DNA of 64,000 bases, from NCBI RefSeq assembly GCF_900129965.1, contig NZ_FQXM01000002.1, positions 310,001 through 374,000 on the forward strand, written 5' to 3'. The notes under the pieces were generated by a model, which saw nothing but the letters and a program-made list of their open reading frames with translations, did not search any database and was not told the DNA's origin. Within the stretch, counting starts at the first letter, position 1. Each line of letters starts with the position of its first letter. The position numbers and the translations under genes are program-made. The DNA is from Clostridium grantii DSM 8605 (lineage in GTDB: Bacteria; Bacillota; Clostridia; Clostridiales; Clostridiaceae). Below are positions 1 to 9,199 of this stretch, in pieces.

Positions 1-1068
1 GTTAATAACTATGAAATGCCTAAAGTTTCTATAGTTGATATGCGAAATGAATTGATGAAAAATAACAAGTCTATTTTTAGCGAAGAATTATATAATGACA
101 TAAATGAAAAGTTGGATAAAAAGGAACAAATAATTATTTTTTTAAATAGAAGAGGATTTTCAACTTTTGTTTCTTGTAGGAAATGCGGATATGTATTTAA
201 ATGTGACAGTTGTGATATTTCACTTACTTATCATCAAAAGGGTAATTATATGAATTGTCATTATTGCGGCAAACAGTACTCCGTAAAAAATAGCTGCCCA
301 AAATGTAACAGTAAATATGTTAAGTTTTTTGGCGTTGGTACAGAAAAAATACAAAGTATAATTGAAGAAACATTCCCTCGAGCTAAAACTTTAAGGATGG
401 ATTTTGATACTACTAGAAAAAAAGATTCCCATGAAGAAATTTATAATAAATTTAAAAATAGGGAAGCAGATATATTGATAGGAACTCAAATGATTGCGAA
501 AGGATTAGACTTTGAAAATGTGACCTTAGTAGGGATTATAGCAGCGGATATTTCTTTAAATATACCTGATTATAGAGCAGAGGAGAGAACTTATCAACTT
601 ATAACACAAGTTAGTGGAAGAGCTGGTAGGGGGAACAACCCAGGAAAAGTTGTAATTCAAACATATGAACCACAAAATCAGGCAATAATTTATGCTTCAC
701 AAAATAATTACGAAGAATTCTATGAAAGTGAAATAGCATTAAGAGCAGCTATGAATTATCCACCTTTTGGAAAAATTCTTCTTATAAATTTTAGTAGCAA
801 AAATGAAGAAATTTTAATAAAAAATACTCAAAAAATTGGCTATTTATTAAAGCATAAGTTAAGCAATAGTGATAAAATAGTTATGTTAGGACCCACAGCT
901 AGTTCTTTATCCAGAATAAAGGAATATTATAGGTGGCAAATATTAATAAAAGGTAAATTCGATAATGAATTTGAGAATAAAATTAAAAATTTTATTTATG
1001 AAAATTTAAAAACTATGTATAATGATATAAGAGTAAGTTTGGATGTGAATCCTGGAAATATGATGTAA
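1..1068 (+). CDS. priA: Primosomal protein N' (PriA helicase), 3' part
   Basis: PriA is the 3'-to-5' superfamily 2 helicase that reloads the replisome at collapsed forks. The frame is open from the first base of the window, so the gene begins upstream and only about the C-terminal 355 residues are visible. They contain the cysteine-rich zinc-binding insertion (CRKCGYVFKCDSC, then CHYC and CPKC pairs, roughly residues 59-100 of this fragment) followed by the second helicase lobe with GTQMIAKGLDF and QVSGRAGRG, which correspond to motifs V and VI. The ATP-binding lobe and the DNA-binding N terminus lie outside. It heads the priA-def-fmt block that is conserved in Firmicutes. The first internal ATG at 16 is not a plausible start, because it falls in the middle of the helicase domain. 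Confidence 0.96.
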   Translation, partial: VNNYEMPKVSIVDMRNELMKNNKSIFSEELYNDINEKLDKKEQIIIFLNRRGFSTFVSCRKCGYVFKCDSCDISLTYHQKGNYMNCHYCGKQYSVKNSCPKCNSKYVKFFGVGTEKIQSIIEETFPRAKTLRMDFDTTRKKDSHEEIYNKFKNREADILIGTQMIAKGLDFENVTLVGIIAADISLNIPDYRAEERTYQLITQVSGRAGRGNNPGKVVIQTYEPQNQAIIYASQNNYEEFYESEIALRAAMNYPPFGKILLINFSSKNEEILIKNTQKIGYLLKHKLSNSDKIVMLGPTASSLSRIKEYYRWQILIKGKFDNEFENKIKNFIYENLKTMYNDIRVSLDVNPGNMM

Positions 1069-1132
1069 TCTCTTTGAATGTATGAAATGCGTAAAATTTG
1101 TAAAAAAATAATTAACATAGGGAGGTAATTTT

Positions 1133-1576
1133 ATGGCTTTAAGAACTATAAGAATAAATGGAGATGAGATTTTAAGAAAAAAAAGTAGAGAAGTAAAAGA
1201 AGTTAATGATAGAATAAAAATATTGGTTGAAGATATGGTGGAAACTATGTATCATGCTAATGGGGTAGGTTTGGCTGCGCCACAAATTGGTATTCTAAGA
1301 AGAGTTGTGGTTATAGATGTAGGCGAAGGTCCTATAGTTTTAATTAATCCGGAAATAATAAGTAAAGAAGGTTCACAGATTGATGAAGAAGGATGTCTTA
1401 GTGTACCTGGAGTTCAAGGGATGGTTGAAAGACCTATGAAGGTAAAAGTAGAAGCACTTAATGAAAATGGAGAAAAATTCATTTTAGGAGGGGAAGAACT
1501 TTTAGCTAGAGCTATTTGTCATGAATTAGATCATTTAAACGGAGTTTTATTTACAGATAAAACAGTAGAAAATTAA
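1133..1576 (+). CDS. def: Peptide deformylase
   Basis: This enzyme removes the formyl group from the N-terminal methionine of nascent proteins, using a metal ion. All three family motifs are present: GVGLAAPQIG (about residues 44-53), EEGCLS with metal-ligand Cys at about 88, and HELDH with the two histidine ligands and catalytic Glu at about 130-134. The length of 147 residues fits the short type 1 form. A clear GGGAGGTAA ribosome binding site precedes the ATG. The gene lies 65 bp after priA and 18 bp before fmt, whose product adds the formyl group that this enzyme removes, so the two probably share a transcript. Nothing looks unusual. Confidence 0.97.
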   Translation: MALRTIRINGDEILRKKSREVKEVNDRIKILVEDMVETMYHANGVGLAAPQIGILRRVVVIDVGEGPIVLINPEIISKEGSQIDEEGCLSVPGVQGMVERPMKVKVEALNENGEKFILGGEELLARAICHELDHLNGVLFTDKTVEN

Positions 1577-1594
1577 TAATTGGAAGGTGAAAAA

Positions 1595-2524
1595 ATGAAT
1601 ATAGTATTTATGGGAACACCTGAATTTGCGGTGCCGTCATTAAAAATATTAATCAAAAACTTCAATGTTATAGGTGTTTTTACTCAGCCAGATAAACCTA
1701 AAGGAAGAGGAAATAAAGTTACAATATCTCCTATAAAAGAAGTTGCTTTAGAAAATAATATAAAAGTATACCAACCTAAAAGTTTAAGAAAAGATACTGA
1801 AATAATTCAAGAGCTTAAAGATTTAGACCCTGATTATATTATTGTAGTAGCATATGGGCAAATTTTATCGAAAGAGGTTTTGAATATACCTAAATATGCT
1901 TGTATCAATTTGCATGCCTCATTATTGCCTAAGTATAGAGGAGCAGCGCCTATAAACTGGGCTATTATTAATGGAGAAACAGTTAGTGGCAACACTTCTA
2001 TGCTTATGGATGTGGGATTAGATACAGGAGATATGCTTTTAAAACAGCAAGTAGATATAGAAGAAAATATGACTGCAGGAGAGCTTCATGATATTTTAAA
2101 AGATATAGGTGGAGAACTTCTAATAAAAACTATAGAAGGATATTCAAAGAAAGAGATTAAGAGTATAAAACAAGAAGATTCTGAAACTTGTTATGCTTCC
2201 ATGTTAGATAAAAAACTGGCAAAGATTAATTGGGAAAAATCAGCTAAAGAAATACATGATTTAATTAGAGGATTGAATCCATGGCCTGTTTCATATACAG
2301 AATACAAAGAGCAGATTATGAAAATTTATTCATCTAAAACTTTAGATAAAACTTCTGAAAAAGAAGCAGGCACTATACTTAAAGTAAATGATGAGGGAAT
2401 TGAAGTATCCTGCGGTGAAAAAGTTATTCTTTTGACTTCTATTCAATTCCCAGGAAAAAAAGTTCTTCTAGTAAAAGACTATTTAAGAGGCAATACCATA
2501 GAAGAAGGATACGTATTAAAATAA
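1595..2524 (+). CDS. fmt: Methionyl-tRNA formyltransferase
   Basis: It transfers a formyl group from 10-formyltetrahydrofolate to Met-tRNA(fMet), producing the initiator tRNA. The N-terminal Rossmann domain begins with MNIVFMGTPEFAVPSL and carries the folate-site signature SLLPKYRGAAPINWAI at about residues 108-123. The C-terminal part matches the family's tRNA-binding OB-like domain in position and length (309 residues in all). I chose the ATG at 1595 because GGAAGGTGA sits immediately upstream. The in-frame TTG at 1580 would place that binding site inside the coding region. It forms a functional pair with def, 18 bp upstream. Confidence 0.96.
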   Translation: MNIVFMGTPEFAVPSLKILIKNFNVIGVFTQPDKPKGRGNKVTISPIKEVALENNIKVYQPKSLRKDTEIIQELKDLDPDYIIVVAYGQILSKEVLNIPKYACINLHASLLPKYRGAAPINWAIINGETVSGNTSMLMDVGLDTGDMLLKQQVDIEENMTAGELHDILKDIGGELLIKTIEGYSKKEIKSIKQEDSETCYASMLDKKLAKINWEKSAKEIHDLIRGLNPWPVSYTEYKEQIMKIYSSKTLDKTSEKEAGTILKVNDEGIEVSCGEKVILLTSIQFPGKKVLLVKDYLRGNTIEEGYVLK

Positions 2525-2539
2525 AAGGAGGAGGATTAT

Positions 2540-3226
2540 ATGTTTTACGGTTTTGATTCAACCATAGTAATATTAATACCAGCGTTGATTATTTCAGCTT
2601 GGGCTCAGTTCAAAGTTAAATCCACTTTTGAAAAGTATTCAAAGGTTAGAAGTATGAATGGTTTAACAGGTGCACAAGTTGCAAGAAGATTACTTGATGA
2701 TGAAGGGCTACAACATATATCTGTGCAACATATTAAAGGGAACCTTTCAGACCACTATGATCCAGTTAATAAAGTTATGCGACTTTCAGATAGTGTTTAT
2801 AGTAGTACTTCTATAGCAGCAATAGGAGTGGCAGCACATGAAACAGGGCATGCTATTCAGCATAAAAATAGCTATGTACCATTGAAATTAAGAGGAGCTT
2901 TGGTGCCAGTAGTAAATTTTAGTTCAAATGCTTCTTGGATTATTTTTATGGCAGGACTATTCTTTTTTAAATCATCAGCATTGATAAATATAGGGATACT
3001 TTTGTTTACCACAGTTGTAATATTCCAAATAGTTACATTGCCTGTAGAGTTTGACGCTTCAAATAGAGCTTTATCAGTTTTGGAGAATAAGGGTATTTTA
3101 TATGGGGATGAAGTTAAAAAAGCTAAATCTGTTTTATCTGCGGCAGCTTTAACATATGTAGCAGCGGCATTAATGTCTATTTTACAATTAGTGAGATTAT
3201 TAGCTTTAAGTAGAAATCGAAGATAG
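2540..3226 (+). CDS. Membrane zinc metallopeptidase, YugP family
   Basis: The 228-residue protein belongs to the neutral zinc metallopeptidase family typified by Bacillus YugP (Zn_peptidase_2). It has an N-terminal hydrophobic segment, a zincin motif HETGH at about residue 100 within AAHETGHAIQH, a central pair of hydrophobic segments (about 125-175) and a C-terminal hydrophobic stretch. A third ligand could come from the EFDAS region at about residue 170. No substrate is established for the family, so the physiological role is unknown. The AAAGGAGGAGG ribosome binding site is strong. The gene is in tandem with fmt and rsmB, an arrangement common in clostridia. Confidence 0.85.
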   Translation: MFYGFDSTIVILIPALIISAWAQFKVKSTFEKYSKVRSMNGLTGAQVARRLLDDEGLQHISVQHIKGNLSDHYDPVNKVMRLSDSVYSSTSIAAIGVAAHETGHAIQHKNSYVPLKLRGALVPVVNFSSNASWIIFMAGLFFFKSSALINIGILLFTTVVIFQIVTLPVEFDASNRALSVLENKGILYGDEVKKAKSVLSAAALTYVAAALMSILQLVRLLALSRNRR

Positions 3227-3239
3227 ATTGGAGAAATCA

Positions 3240-4580
3240 ATGAAAAGCACCAGAGAACTAGCGGTAGAAACGCTAACAAATATATTTGTAGATGGACTTT
3301 ATTCAAATATATATTTGAGTAAAGTTTTAAATGAAAGTGAAATAAATGAAAAAGATAGAGGTTTATTTACTGAAATCATTTATGGTACCTTAAGATATAA
3401 GTATACAATAGATAAAATTCTAGATAGTTTTCTTAAGGATGGAACCAAGAAAATGAGTAAGAATGACCCTTTGCTATTAAACGTGCTAAGAATATCAATT
3501 TATCAAATTAAATATCTTGATAAGATACCACCATTTGCAGCAGTTAATGAAGCTGTGGAAATCACAAAAAAAAGATGTGGTATGCCAAAATCTAAATTAG
3601 TTAATGGGGTTTTGCGTAATTACCTTAGAAATAAGGAAAAACCAGATGAAAAATTAAAAAAATCTTATACTGAAACTCTTAGTTTTGAACATTCTTTTGA
3701 AAATTGGATGGTAAAATTACTTTTAGCTCAATATAGTAAGGAAGATGTGGAAAGTATTTTAAATGGGCTTAACCAAAGACCGGAAATTACAGTAAGGGTT
3801 AATTCCTTAAAAGCTGACTATGATACAGTGGTTGAATCATTATCTAAACTTGAATATTCCATTAAAGAAGGGGAAGTTTCACCAGAAGCTATATATATAA
3901 GAAAAGGTAGTAATGTGGAGAAAAATCCTTTATTTAACGAAGGTTTAATAACAATTCAAGATGAAAGTGCTATGCTTGTAGCAGAAGTTATGGAGTTAAA
4001 AGATAATTTGAAAGTTTTAGACTTGTGCAGCGCCCCAGGGGGAAAAACTACGCATATTGCAGAGTTAATGAATAATACAGGGAATATTATTGCTTGTGAT
4101 ATCTACGATCATAAGTTGAAGTTGGTTAAAGATAATATAGAGAGATTAGGTATTGAAAATGTGGAATTGATGAATTTTGATGCTACGGTATACAATGAAA
4201 AATTCGTAAATTATGCAGACCGAGTTTTGATAGATGTTCCATGTTCTGGGCTTGGGATAATAAGAAAAAAACCTGAAATTAAATGGAATAAAAATAAAAA
4301 TGAATTAGATGCATTGATTAAAATTCAAAAAGATATACTTGTAAAAGCAGCAGACTATGTTAAGTCAGGTGGATATTTGATTTATTCAACATGTACTTTA
4401 AACAAAAATGAGAATATAAAGAATATAAGTTGGTTCCTAGAAAAGGATGATAGATTTGAGATTGAAAAAATATTTTTAGGAAATTTAAGTAATCTTCGAT
4501 ATGATAATTTAGGAACCTTGACTATACTTCCAAATGAAAATATGGATGGTTTTTACATAGCTAGGTTAAAAAGAAAGTAG
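3240..4580 (+). CDS. rsmB: 16S rRNA m5C967 methyltransferase RsmB
   Basis: RsmB (Sun) methylates C967 of 16S rRNA with S-adenosylmethionine. The first ~140 residues form the NusB-like RNA-binding domain. The C-terminal methyltransferase domain shows the SAM-binding motif LDLCSAPGGKT at about 260, the motif IV cysteine in DVPCSG at about 331 and the catalytic cysteine in STCTL at about 383. That two-cysteine arrangement is diagnostic of RNA m5C enzymes. I selected the ATG at 3240, preceded by GGAG, over the in-frame TTG at 3228, which would swallow that binding site. The gene is nearly contiguous with rlmN, another rRNA methyltransferase. Confidence 0.95.
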   Translation: MKSTRELAVETLTNIFVDGLYSNIYLSKVLNESEINEKDRGLFTEIIYGTLRYKYTIDKILDSFLKDGTKKMSKNDPLLLNVLRISIYQIKYLDKIPPFAAVNEAVEITKKRCGMPKSKLVNGVLRNYLRNKEKPDEKLKKSYTETLSFEHSFENWMVKLLLAQYSKEDVESILNGLNQRPEITVRVNSLKADYDTVVESLSKLEYSIKEGEVSPEAIYIRKGSNVEKNPLFNEGLITIQDESAMLVAEVMELKDNLKVLDLCSAPGGKTTHIAELMNNTGNIIACDIYDHKLKLVKDNIERLGIENVELMNFDATVYNEKFVNYADRVLIDVPCSGLGIIRKKPEIKWNKNKNELDALIKIQKDILVKAADYVKSGGYLIYSTCTLNKNENIKNISWFLEKDDRFEIEKIFLGNLSNLRYDNLGTLTILPNENMDGFYIARLKRK

Positions 4581-4587
4581 GATGATT

Positions 4588-5622
4588 ATGAAAAATATTC
4601 TTGATTTCAATTTAGAAGAATTATCAGCTTGGATGTTAGAAAACAATGAAAGTAAATTTAGAGCAAAACAAATTTTTCAGTGGATATATAAAAGCAGTGT
4701 GTTTAACTATGAAAATATGAAAAATATTTCTGAAAAAACACGAGGAAATATTTCTAAAGAATTAAGCTTATATTTACCAAACATTATTAAAGAACAAAAG
4801 TCTGAAAAAGATGGGACTAAAAAACTTTTATTAAAGTTAGAAGATGGAAACATAATTGAATCTGTAATAATGCAATACAAATATGGATATTCTATATGTG
4901 TTTCAACTCAAGTAGGATGTAGAATGGGGTGTAGTTTTTGTGCCTCTGCAATAGGGGGAATGGTAAGGAATTTAACACCCGGTGAAATTATAGGTCAAAT
5001 TTTAGTGGCGCAAAACAATATAAATGATAGAATATCAAATGTAGTTTTAATGGGTAGCGGAGAGCCATTAGATAATTTTGATAATGTAATAAAATTTATT
5101 GAGATATTAAATTCAAAAGAAAGCCTATATATAGGTGCAAGGCATATTACAATGTCAACCTGCGGAATTGTACCTAAAATATATGAATTAGCAGATTTAG
5201 AATATCAAATAACATTAGCTATTTCTTTACATTCTCCTAAAGATGATAGCAGAGCAGATATGATGCCAATTGCAAGAAAATATACTATTAAAGAAATAAT
5301 AGATAGTTGTGAATATTACTATAATAAAACTAAAAGAAGAATATCTTTTGAATATGCATTAATAAAAGGGGTTAACGATAGTAAAGAAGATGCTTTATCA
5401 TTGAGCAAACTATTAAATAAGTTTCCTAGCCATGTAAATCTTATAAGTGTAAATGAAATAAAAGAAAACACATATAAAAAATCTGACTCTTTGTCCATAG
5501 AGATGTTTAAAAATACTTTAATTCAAAATGGTATTGAGACAACTATACGAAGAAAGATGGGCGAAGATATAGATGGAGCATGTGGACAACTTAGGAGAAA
5601 TCATATGGAAAACTTTTCTTAA
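4588..5622 (+). CDS. rlmN: Dual-specificity 23S rRNA/tRNA C2-adenine methyltransferase RlmN
   Basis: This radical SAM enzyme makes 2-methyladenosine at A2503 of 23S rRNA and at A37 of some tRNAs. The iron-sulfur motif CRMGCSFC has cysteines at about 111, 115 and 118. The conserved C-terminal cysteine that carries the methyl intermediate is in GEDIDGACGQLR at about 332. The SAM-contact sequence GSGEPL is present. Two ATG codons lie six bases apart, at 4582 and 4588. I prefer 4588 because AGGA at 4579-4582 is then better spaced, but the earlier start cannot be excluded. The length of 344 residues is normal for the family. Confidence 0.95.
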   Translation: MKNILDFNLEELSAWMLENNESKFRAKQIFQWIYKSSVFNYENMKNISEKTRGNISKELSLYLPNIIKEQKSEKDGTKKLLLKLEDGNIIESVIMQYKYGYSICVSTQVGCRMGCSFCASAIGGMVRNLTPGEIIGQILVAQNNINDRISNVVLMGSGEPLDNFDNVIKFIEILNSKESLYIGARHITMSTCGIVPKIYELADLEYQITLAISLHSPKDDSRADMMPIARKYTIKEIIDSCEYYYNKTKRRISFEYALIKGVNDSKEDALSLSKLLNKFPSHVNLISVNEIKENTYKKSDSLSIEMFKNTLIQNGIETTIRRKMGEDIDGACGQLRRNHMENFS

Positions 5623-5648
5623 ATATTATTATAAGGGGTAAACAATGA

Positions 5649-6386
5649 ATGAAAATCCAAAACAAACATTGGAAGGTATATAAAATATCTGAAAAAGGAA
5701 ATTTTAGAGAGATAAATGAAGACTACGTAGGCTGTGCTTTTCATGAGGATTCAAGTTTATTAGTAATAGCAGATGGAATGGGTGGCCACAATGCGGGGGA
5801 AATTGCTAGTAAGATAGCGGTAGAAACTTTGTTGAGTTATATAAATCAAATAAAAGAACCTAACGTGGAAAAAGAACTTATAACTGCGGTTAAAATGGCT
5901 AATGAGGAAATTTTTAAAAAATCAAGTGAAAGCTTAGATTATTCAGGTATGGGTACAACTATAACAGTGAGCATCATAATTAATGATTTTATTTATATAG
6001 CTAATGTAGGAGATAGTAGATGTTATGTTGTTAAGAACAATGAAATAAGTCTTATAACAAAGGATCATTCTTTAGTGCAGGAATTAGTGGATTCTGGAGC
6101 AATAACTGAAGAAGAGGGAAAAGTACACCCAAGTAAAAATATTATTACAAGAGCTTTAGGTACAAGTAAAGATGTAGAAGTAGATATTTACAAAATAGAT
6201 TCTTGTGATATTACGGATATATTATTGTGTACTGATGGAGCTTCGAATGTATTAACTAACGAAGAAATATTAAGTATAATTAAAAGTTATGATGGCAGTG
6301 AAGTTTGTAATAATATTTTTATTAAAAGCTTAGAGATGGGTAGTAGAGATAATATATCCGTAATTTTATGCAGAGGAGATAGTTAG
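5649..6386 (+). CDS. prpC: PP2C-type serine/threonine phosphatase (PrpC/Stp)
   Basis: This metal-dependent protein phosphatase reverses phosphorylation by the PASTA kinase encoded immediately downstream. PP2C motifs appear in order: NEDYVG, ADGMGGHNAG with the metal-binding aspartate, GMGTT, NVGDSRCY, a DHS segment, and TDGASN near the C terminus. The length is 245 residues. The stop codon abuts the kinase ATG, so the two are translationally coupled, as in Bacillus prpC-prkC. The start is slightly odd: AAGGGG at 5632-5638 is better placed for an out-of-frame ATG at 5645 (a 12-codon frame) than for the chosen ATG at 5649. Confidence 0.94.
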   Translation: MKIQNKHWKVYKISEKGNFREINEDYVGCAFHEDSSLLVIADGMGGHNAGEIASKIAVETLLSYINQIKEPNVEKELITAVKMANEEIFKKSSESLDYSGMGTTITVSIIINDFIYIANVGDSRCYVVKNNEISLITKDHSLVQELVDSGAITEEEGKVHPSKNIITRALGTSKDVEVDIYKIDSCDITDILLCTDGASNVLTNEEILSIIKSYDGSEVCNNIFIKSLEMGSRDNISVILCRGDS

Positions 6387-8312
6387 ATGATTGGTACTAT
6401 ATTGGATAATAGATACGAGATTGTGGAAAAAATTGGAGAGGGTGGTATGGCCGAAGTTTACAAAGCTAAGTGTAATCTTCTTCAAAGATATGTTGCAATA
6501 AAAGTTTTAAAAAGTCAGTTTTATGAAAATGAGGAATTTGTGGAAAAATTTAAAGATGAAGCTTTGGCCATTGCGGTTTTATCTCATGATAATATCGTTA
6601 ATATATACGATATAGGAAACGATAAAAATCTCATTTACATTATTATGGAGTATGTTGAGGGTACTAATCTGAAAAACTTTATCAAAGAAGCTGGAGTTAT
6701 GAATTATGATAAAGCATTAGACATCTCGGTGCAAATTGCATCGGCTTTAAAATGTGCTCATGGGAAAAATATAATTCACAGAGATATAAAGCCGCATAAT
6801 ATTTTAATAACAACAGAAGGTAATGTTAAAGTGGCGGATTTTGGTATTGCAAAGGCAACTACATCTTCTACTATAACTAATTCTGATAGAATCGTAGGTT
6901 CTGCACACTATATTTCTCCTGAACAAGCAAAAGGAAATGTAGTTGACTGTAAAACGGATATATATTCTCTTGGTGTTGTTATGTATGAAATGGTAACAGG
7001 AAAAGTTCCTTTTAATGCGGATAGTCCTATTGCGGTTGCTTTAAAACATATTCAAGAAGATGTAGAGCCACCTATTAACATAAATAAGAACATACCAAAT
7101 GCTTTGAATAATATTATATTAAAGTCATTAGAAAAAGAAAAATTTAAAAGATATCATACAGCTAGTGAAATTCTAAATGATTTAATTAAAGTTAAAAATA
7201 ATCCTAACTATGATATAAATTTTGTGAATGAAGATGAAATGACAAGGATTATACCTATAGTTAAAAATGATTCTAATTTTGATAAAATAAAAGAAACAGA
7301 AAAGGATAAAAAGTTTGAGGATGAATTTATAATGCCACAAACTAATAAAAAGAAAATCATACTAGGAACTATAGGAGTAGTTATTGCAGCAATTCTGGTT
7401 TTCTTTGCGGCATATATAATATCAGGAGCAAGTGGAAATGATGTTGAAAAAAGTGGCATACAAAAGGTGATGATTCCTAATATAGTTGGTATGCAAAGTG
7501 AGGAAGCGAAAATTGAGTTAGAAAAATTAGGCTTAAAAATGGTGATAACAGAAGTGGAAAGTCCTAAAGAAAAGGGGACTATAACTCAATGTTATCCTTA
7601 TGAAGGAACAGAAGTTGATGTACAAGAGGTAACTGAGGTAAAAGTATTAGTTAGTTTGGGGGTAGAAACTATAACCGTTCCAAATGTGGTTAATAGTGAG
7701 ATTGAGCAAGCAAAAACAACTATTCAAGATTTGGGATTAATAGTAGGTAAAATAGATTATGTTCAAAATGAAACTATTGAAAAGAACTTTGTTATAAGTC
7801 AAAGTTTGAATGCAAATGTAGAAGCAAAACCAGGGGATACTATTGATTTGATTGTAAGTGAAGGTGGAGGAATAGAAAAAACATATGTTCCAAACCTAAT
7901 TGATAAAAAATATGAAGAAGCTGTAGCTTTAATAGGTAAAGCCAAACTTGCTTTAGGTACAGTAAATGAAGTGAGTACTACAGATAAGGAACTTGATAAT
8001 AAAGTTGTACTTCAAAGTATACAAAGTGATTCCCAGGTAGCTATTAATACGGAAATAGGATTAACATATTATGTTTATAAAGCAGATATGGTAAGTGTTC
8101 CAAACATTGTAGGTAAAAGTATATCCGAGGCAAAATTAACTCTTGATAAATTAGGATTAGTTTTATCTTTTGATGGGGAAAATAATTATATTATTGTTTC
8201 ACAAAACGTTGCTGTAAATACAAAAATTGAAAAAGGAAGCACAATTATAGTTGAAAGTGAACCGGAAGATGCAGAATCAGGTGATAATGCAGTTCAAGCC
8301 ACTAATCCTTAG
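6387..8312 (+). CDS. prkC: PASTA-domain serine/threonine protein kinase (PrkC/PknB)
   Basis: The protein is a membrane-anchored Hanks-type kinase that senses cell wall fragments and controls growth, wall synthesis and spore germination in relatives. Residues ~1-265 are the kinase domain: glycine loop GEGGMAEVY, catalytic HRDIKPHN at about 131, DFG at about 151 and an SAHYISPEQA activation segment. A cytoplasmic linker leads to one transmembrane helix at about 321-345. Four extracellular PASTA repeats follow, beginning MIPNIVG, VPNVVNS, VPNLIDK and VPNIVGK at about 361, 430, 498 and 569. The tail is short and acidic. It is coupled to prpC upstream and followed 14 bp later by rsgA, the usual Firmicute order. 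Confidence 0.95.
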   Translation: MIGTILDNRYEIVEKIGEGGMAEVYKAKCNLLQRYVAIKVLKSQFYENEEFVEKFKDEALAIAVLSHDNIVNIYDIGNDKNLIYIIMEYVEGTNLKNFIKEAGVMNYDKALDISVQIASALKCAHGKNIIHRDIKPHNILITTEGNVKVADFGIAKATTSSTITNSDRIVGSAHYISPEQAKGNVVDCKTDIYSLGVVMYEMVTGKVPFNADSPIAVALKHIQEDVEPPININKNIPNALNNIILKSLEKEKFKRYHTASEILNDLIKVKNNPNYDINFVNEDEMTRIIPIVKNDSNFDKIKETEKDKKFEDEFIMPQTNKKKIILGTIGVVIAAILVFFAAYIISGASGNDVEKSGIQKVMIPNIVGMQSEEAKIELEKLGLKMVITEVESPKEKGTITQCYPYEGTEVDVQEVTEVKVLVSLGVETITVPNVVNSEIEQAKTTIQDLGLIVGKIDYVQNETIEKNFVISQSLNANVEAKPGDTIDLIVSEGGGIEKTYVPNLIDKKYEEAVALIGKAKLALGTVNEVSTTDKELDNKVVLQSIQSDSQVAINTEIGLTYYVYKADMVSVPNIVGKSISEAKLTLDKLGLVLSFDGENNYIIVSQNVAVNTKIEKGSTIIVESEPEDAESGDNAVQATNP

Positions 8313-8326
8313 GAATAGGAGAAAAT

Positions 8327-9199
8327 ATGGACGGAATAATTATAAAAGGAATTGCAGGATTTTATTATGTAAAAGTGAATGAGGAAGTATTTGAGTGCAA
8401 GGCAAGGGGAAAATTCAGAAATACAGGTGAAAGTCCCGTGGTTGGGGACAGAGTTAGAATTTCTGTTATGGATAATATGAAGGGTACTATTGAAGATATC
8501 TATGAAAGAAAAAATATTTTAAAAAGACCCATAGTATCAAATATTTCAAAAGCTTTTGTAGTTTTTGCAGTAAAACATCCTGATATTAATGTTGATTTAT
8601 TAAATAAGTTTCTAATACAATGTGAAATGAACGATATAGATGTAGTTGTTTGTTTCAATAAAGTTGATTTAGACAATGATTATGCTAATAATATTGCTAT
8701 TGAAATGGTTAAATCAGCAGGGTATGATACTTTAATACTAAATGCAAAAGAAGGATTAGGAATAGAGGAAATTAAAAAACGTTTGAAAGATAATATTTCT
8801 GTATTTTGTGGACCTTCTGGTGTTGGTAAGTCAACAATATTAAATATAATTGCAGGCTATGAAGCCATGGAAACAGGGAAAATTAGTGATAGATTAAGAA
8901 GAGGGAAACATACTACGAGACATAGTGAGCTTTTAAGTGTAGAAAGCGGTCTAGTTGTTGATACACCTGGATTTTCAAACCTGGATATAACATTTGATGA
9001 GAAACAAGAAATTCAACAATATTTTCCGGAATTTAGATCTTTTATAGAAGAATGTCGTTTCAAAGGATGTATGCATTTTAAAGAACCTTCTTGTGCAGTA
9101 AAAGAGGCTGTAGAACAAGGTGAAATAAATGAAAATAGATATAATTTTTATCTCAGACTATTAGAAGAATATGAAAAAGGGGGAAACAAAAGATGGTAA
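8327..9199 (+). CDS. rsgA: Ribosome small subunit GTPase RsgA
   Basis: RsgA is a circularly permuted GTPase that acts late in 30S maturation. An N-terminal OB fold (about 1-70, with PVVGDRVRI) precedes a GTPase domain whose motifs come in permuted order: NKVD (G4), then GPSGVGKST (G1, about 162-170), then DTPGF (G3, about 211). The C-terminal zinc site is visible as CRFKGCMHFKEPSC. The length of 290 residues is normal. The last codons overlap the rpe start by 7 bp. Its position after prkC is conserved, and RsgA (CpgA) is a known phosphorylation target of PrkC in Bacillus, so co-transcription makes sense. Confidence 0.95.
   Translation: MDGIIIKGIAGFYYVKVNEEVFECKARGKFRNTGESPVVGDRVRISVMDNMKGTIEDIYERKNILKRPIVSNISKAFVVFAVKHPDINVDLLNKFLIQCEMNDIDVVVCFNKVDLDNDYANNIAIEMVKSAGYDTLILNAKEGLGIEEIKKRLKDNISVFCGPSGVGKSTILNIIAGYEAMETGKISDRLRRGKHTTRHSELLSVESGLVVDTPGFSNLDITFDEKQEIQQYFPEFRSFIEECRFKGCMHFKEPSCAVKEAVEQGEINENRYNFYLRLLEEYEKGGNKRW

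Noticed and set aside
2872..3306. 144-codon minus-strand frame
   Set aside because: It is antisense to the zinc metallopeptidase and the rsmB start, both of which have clear family motifs.
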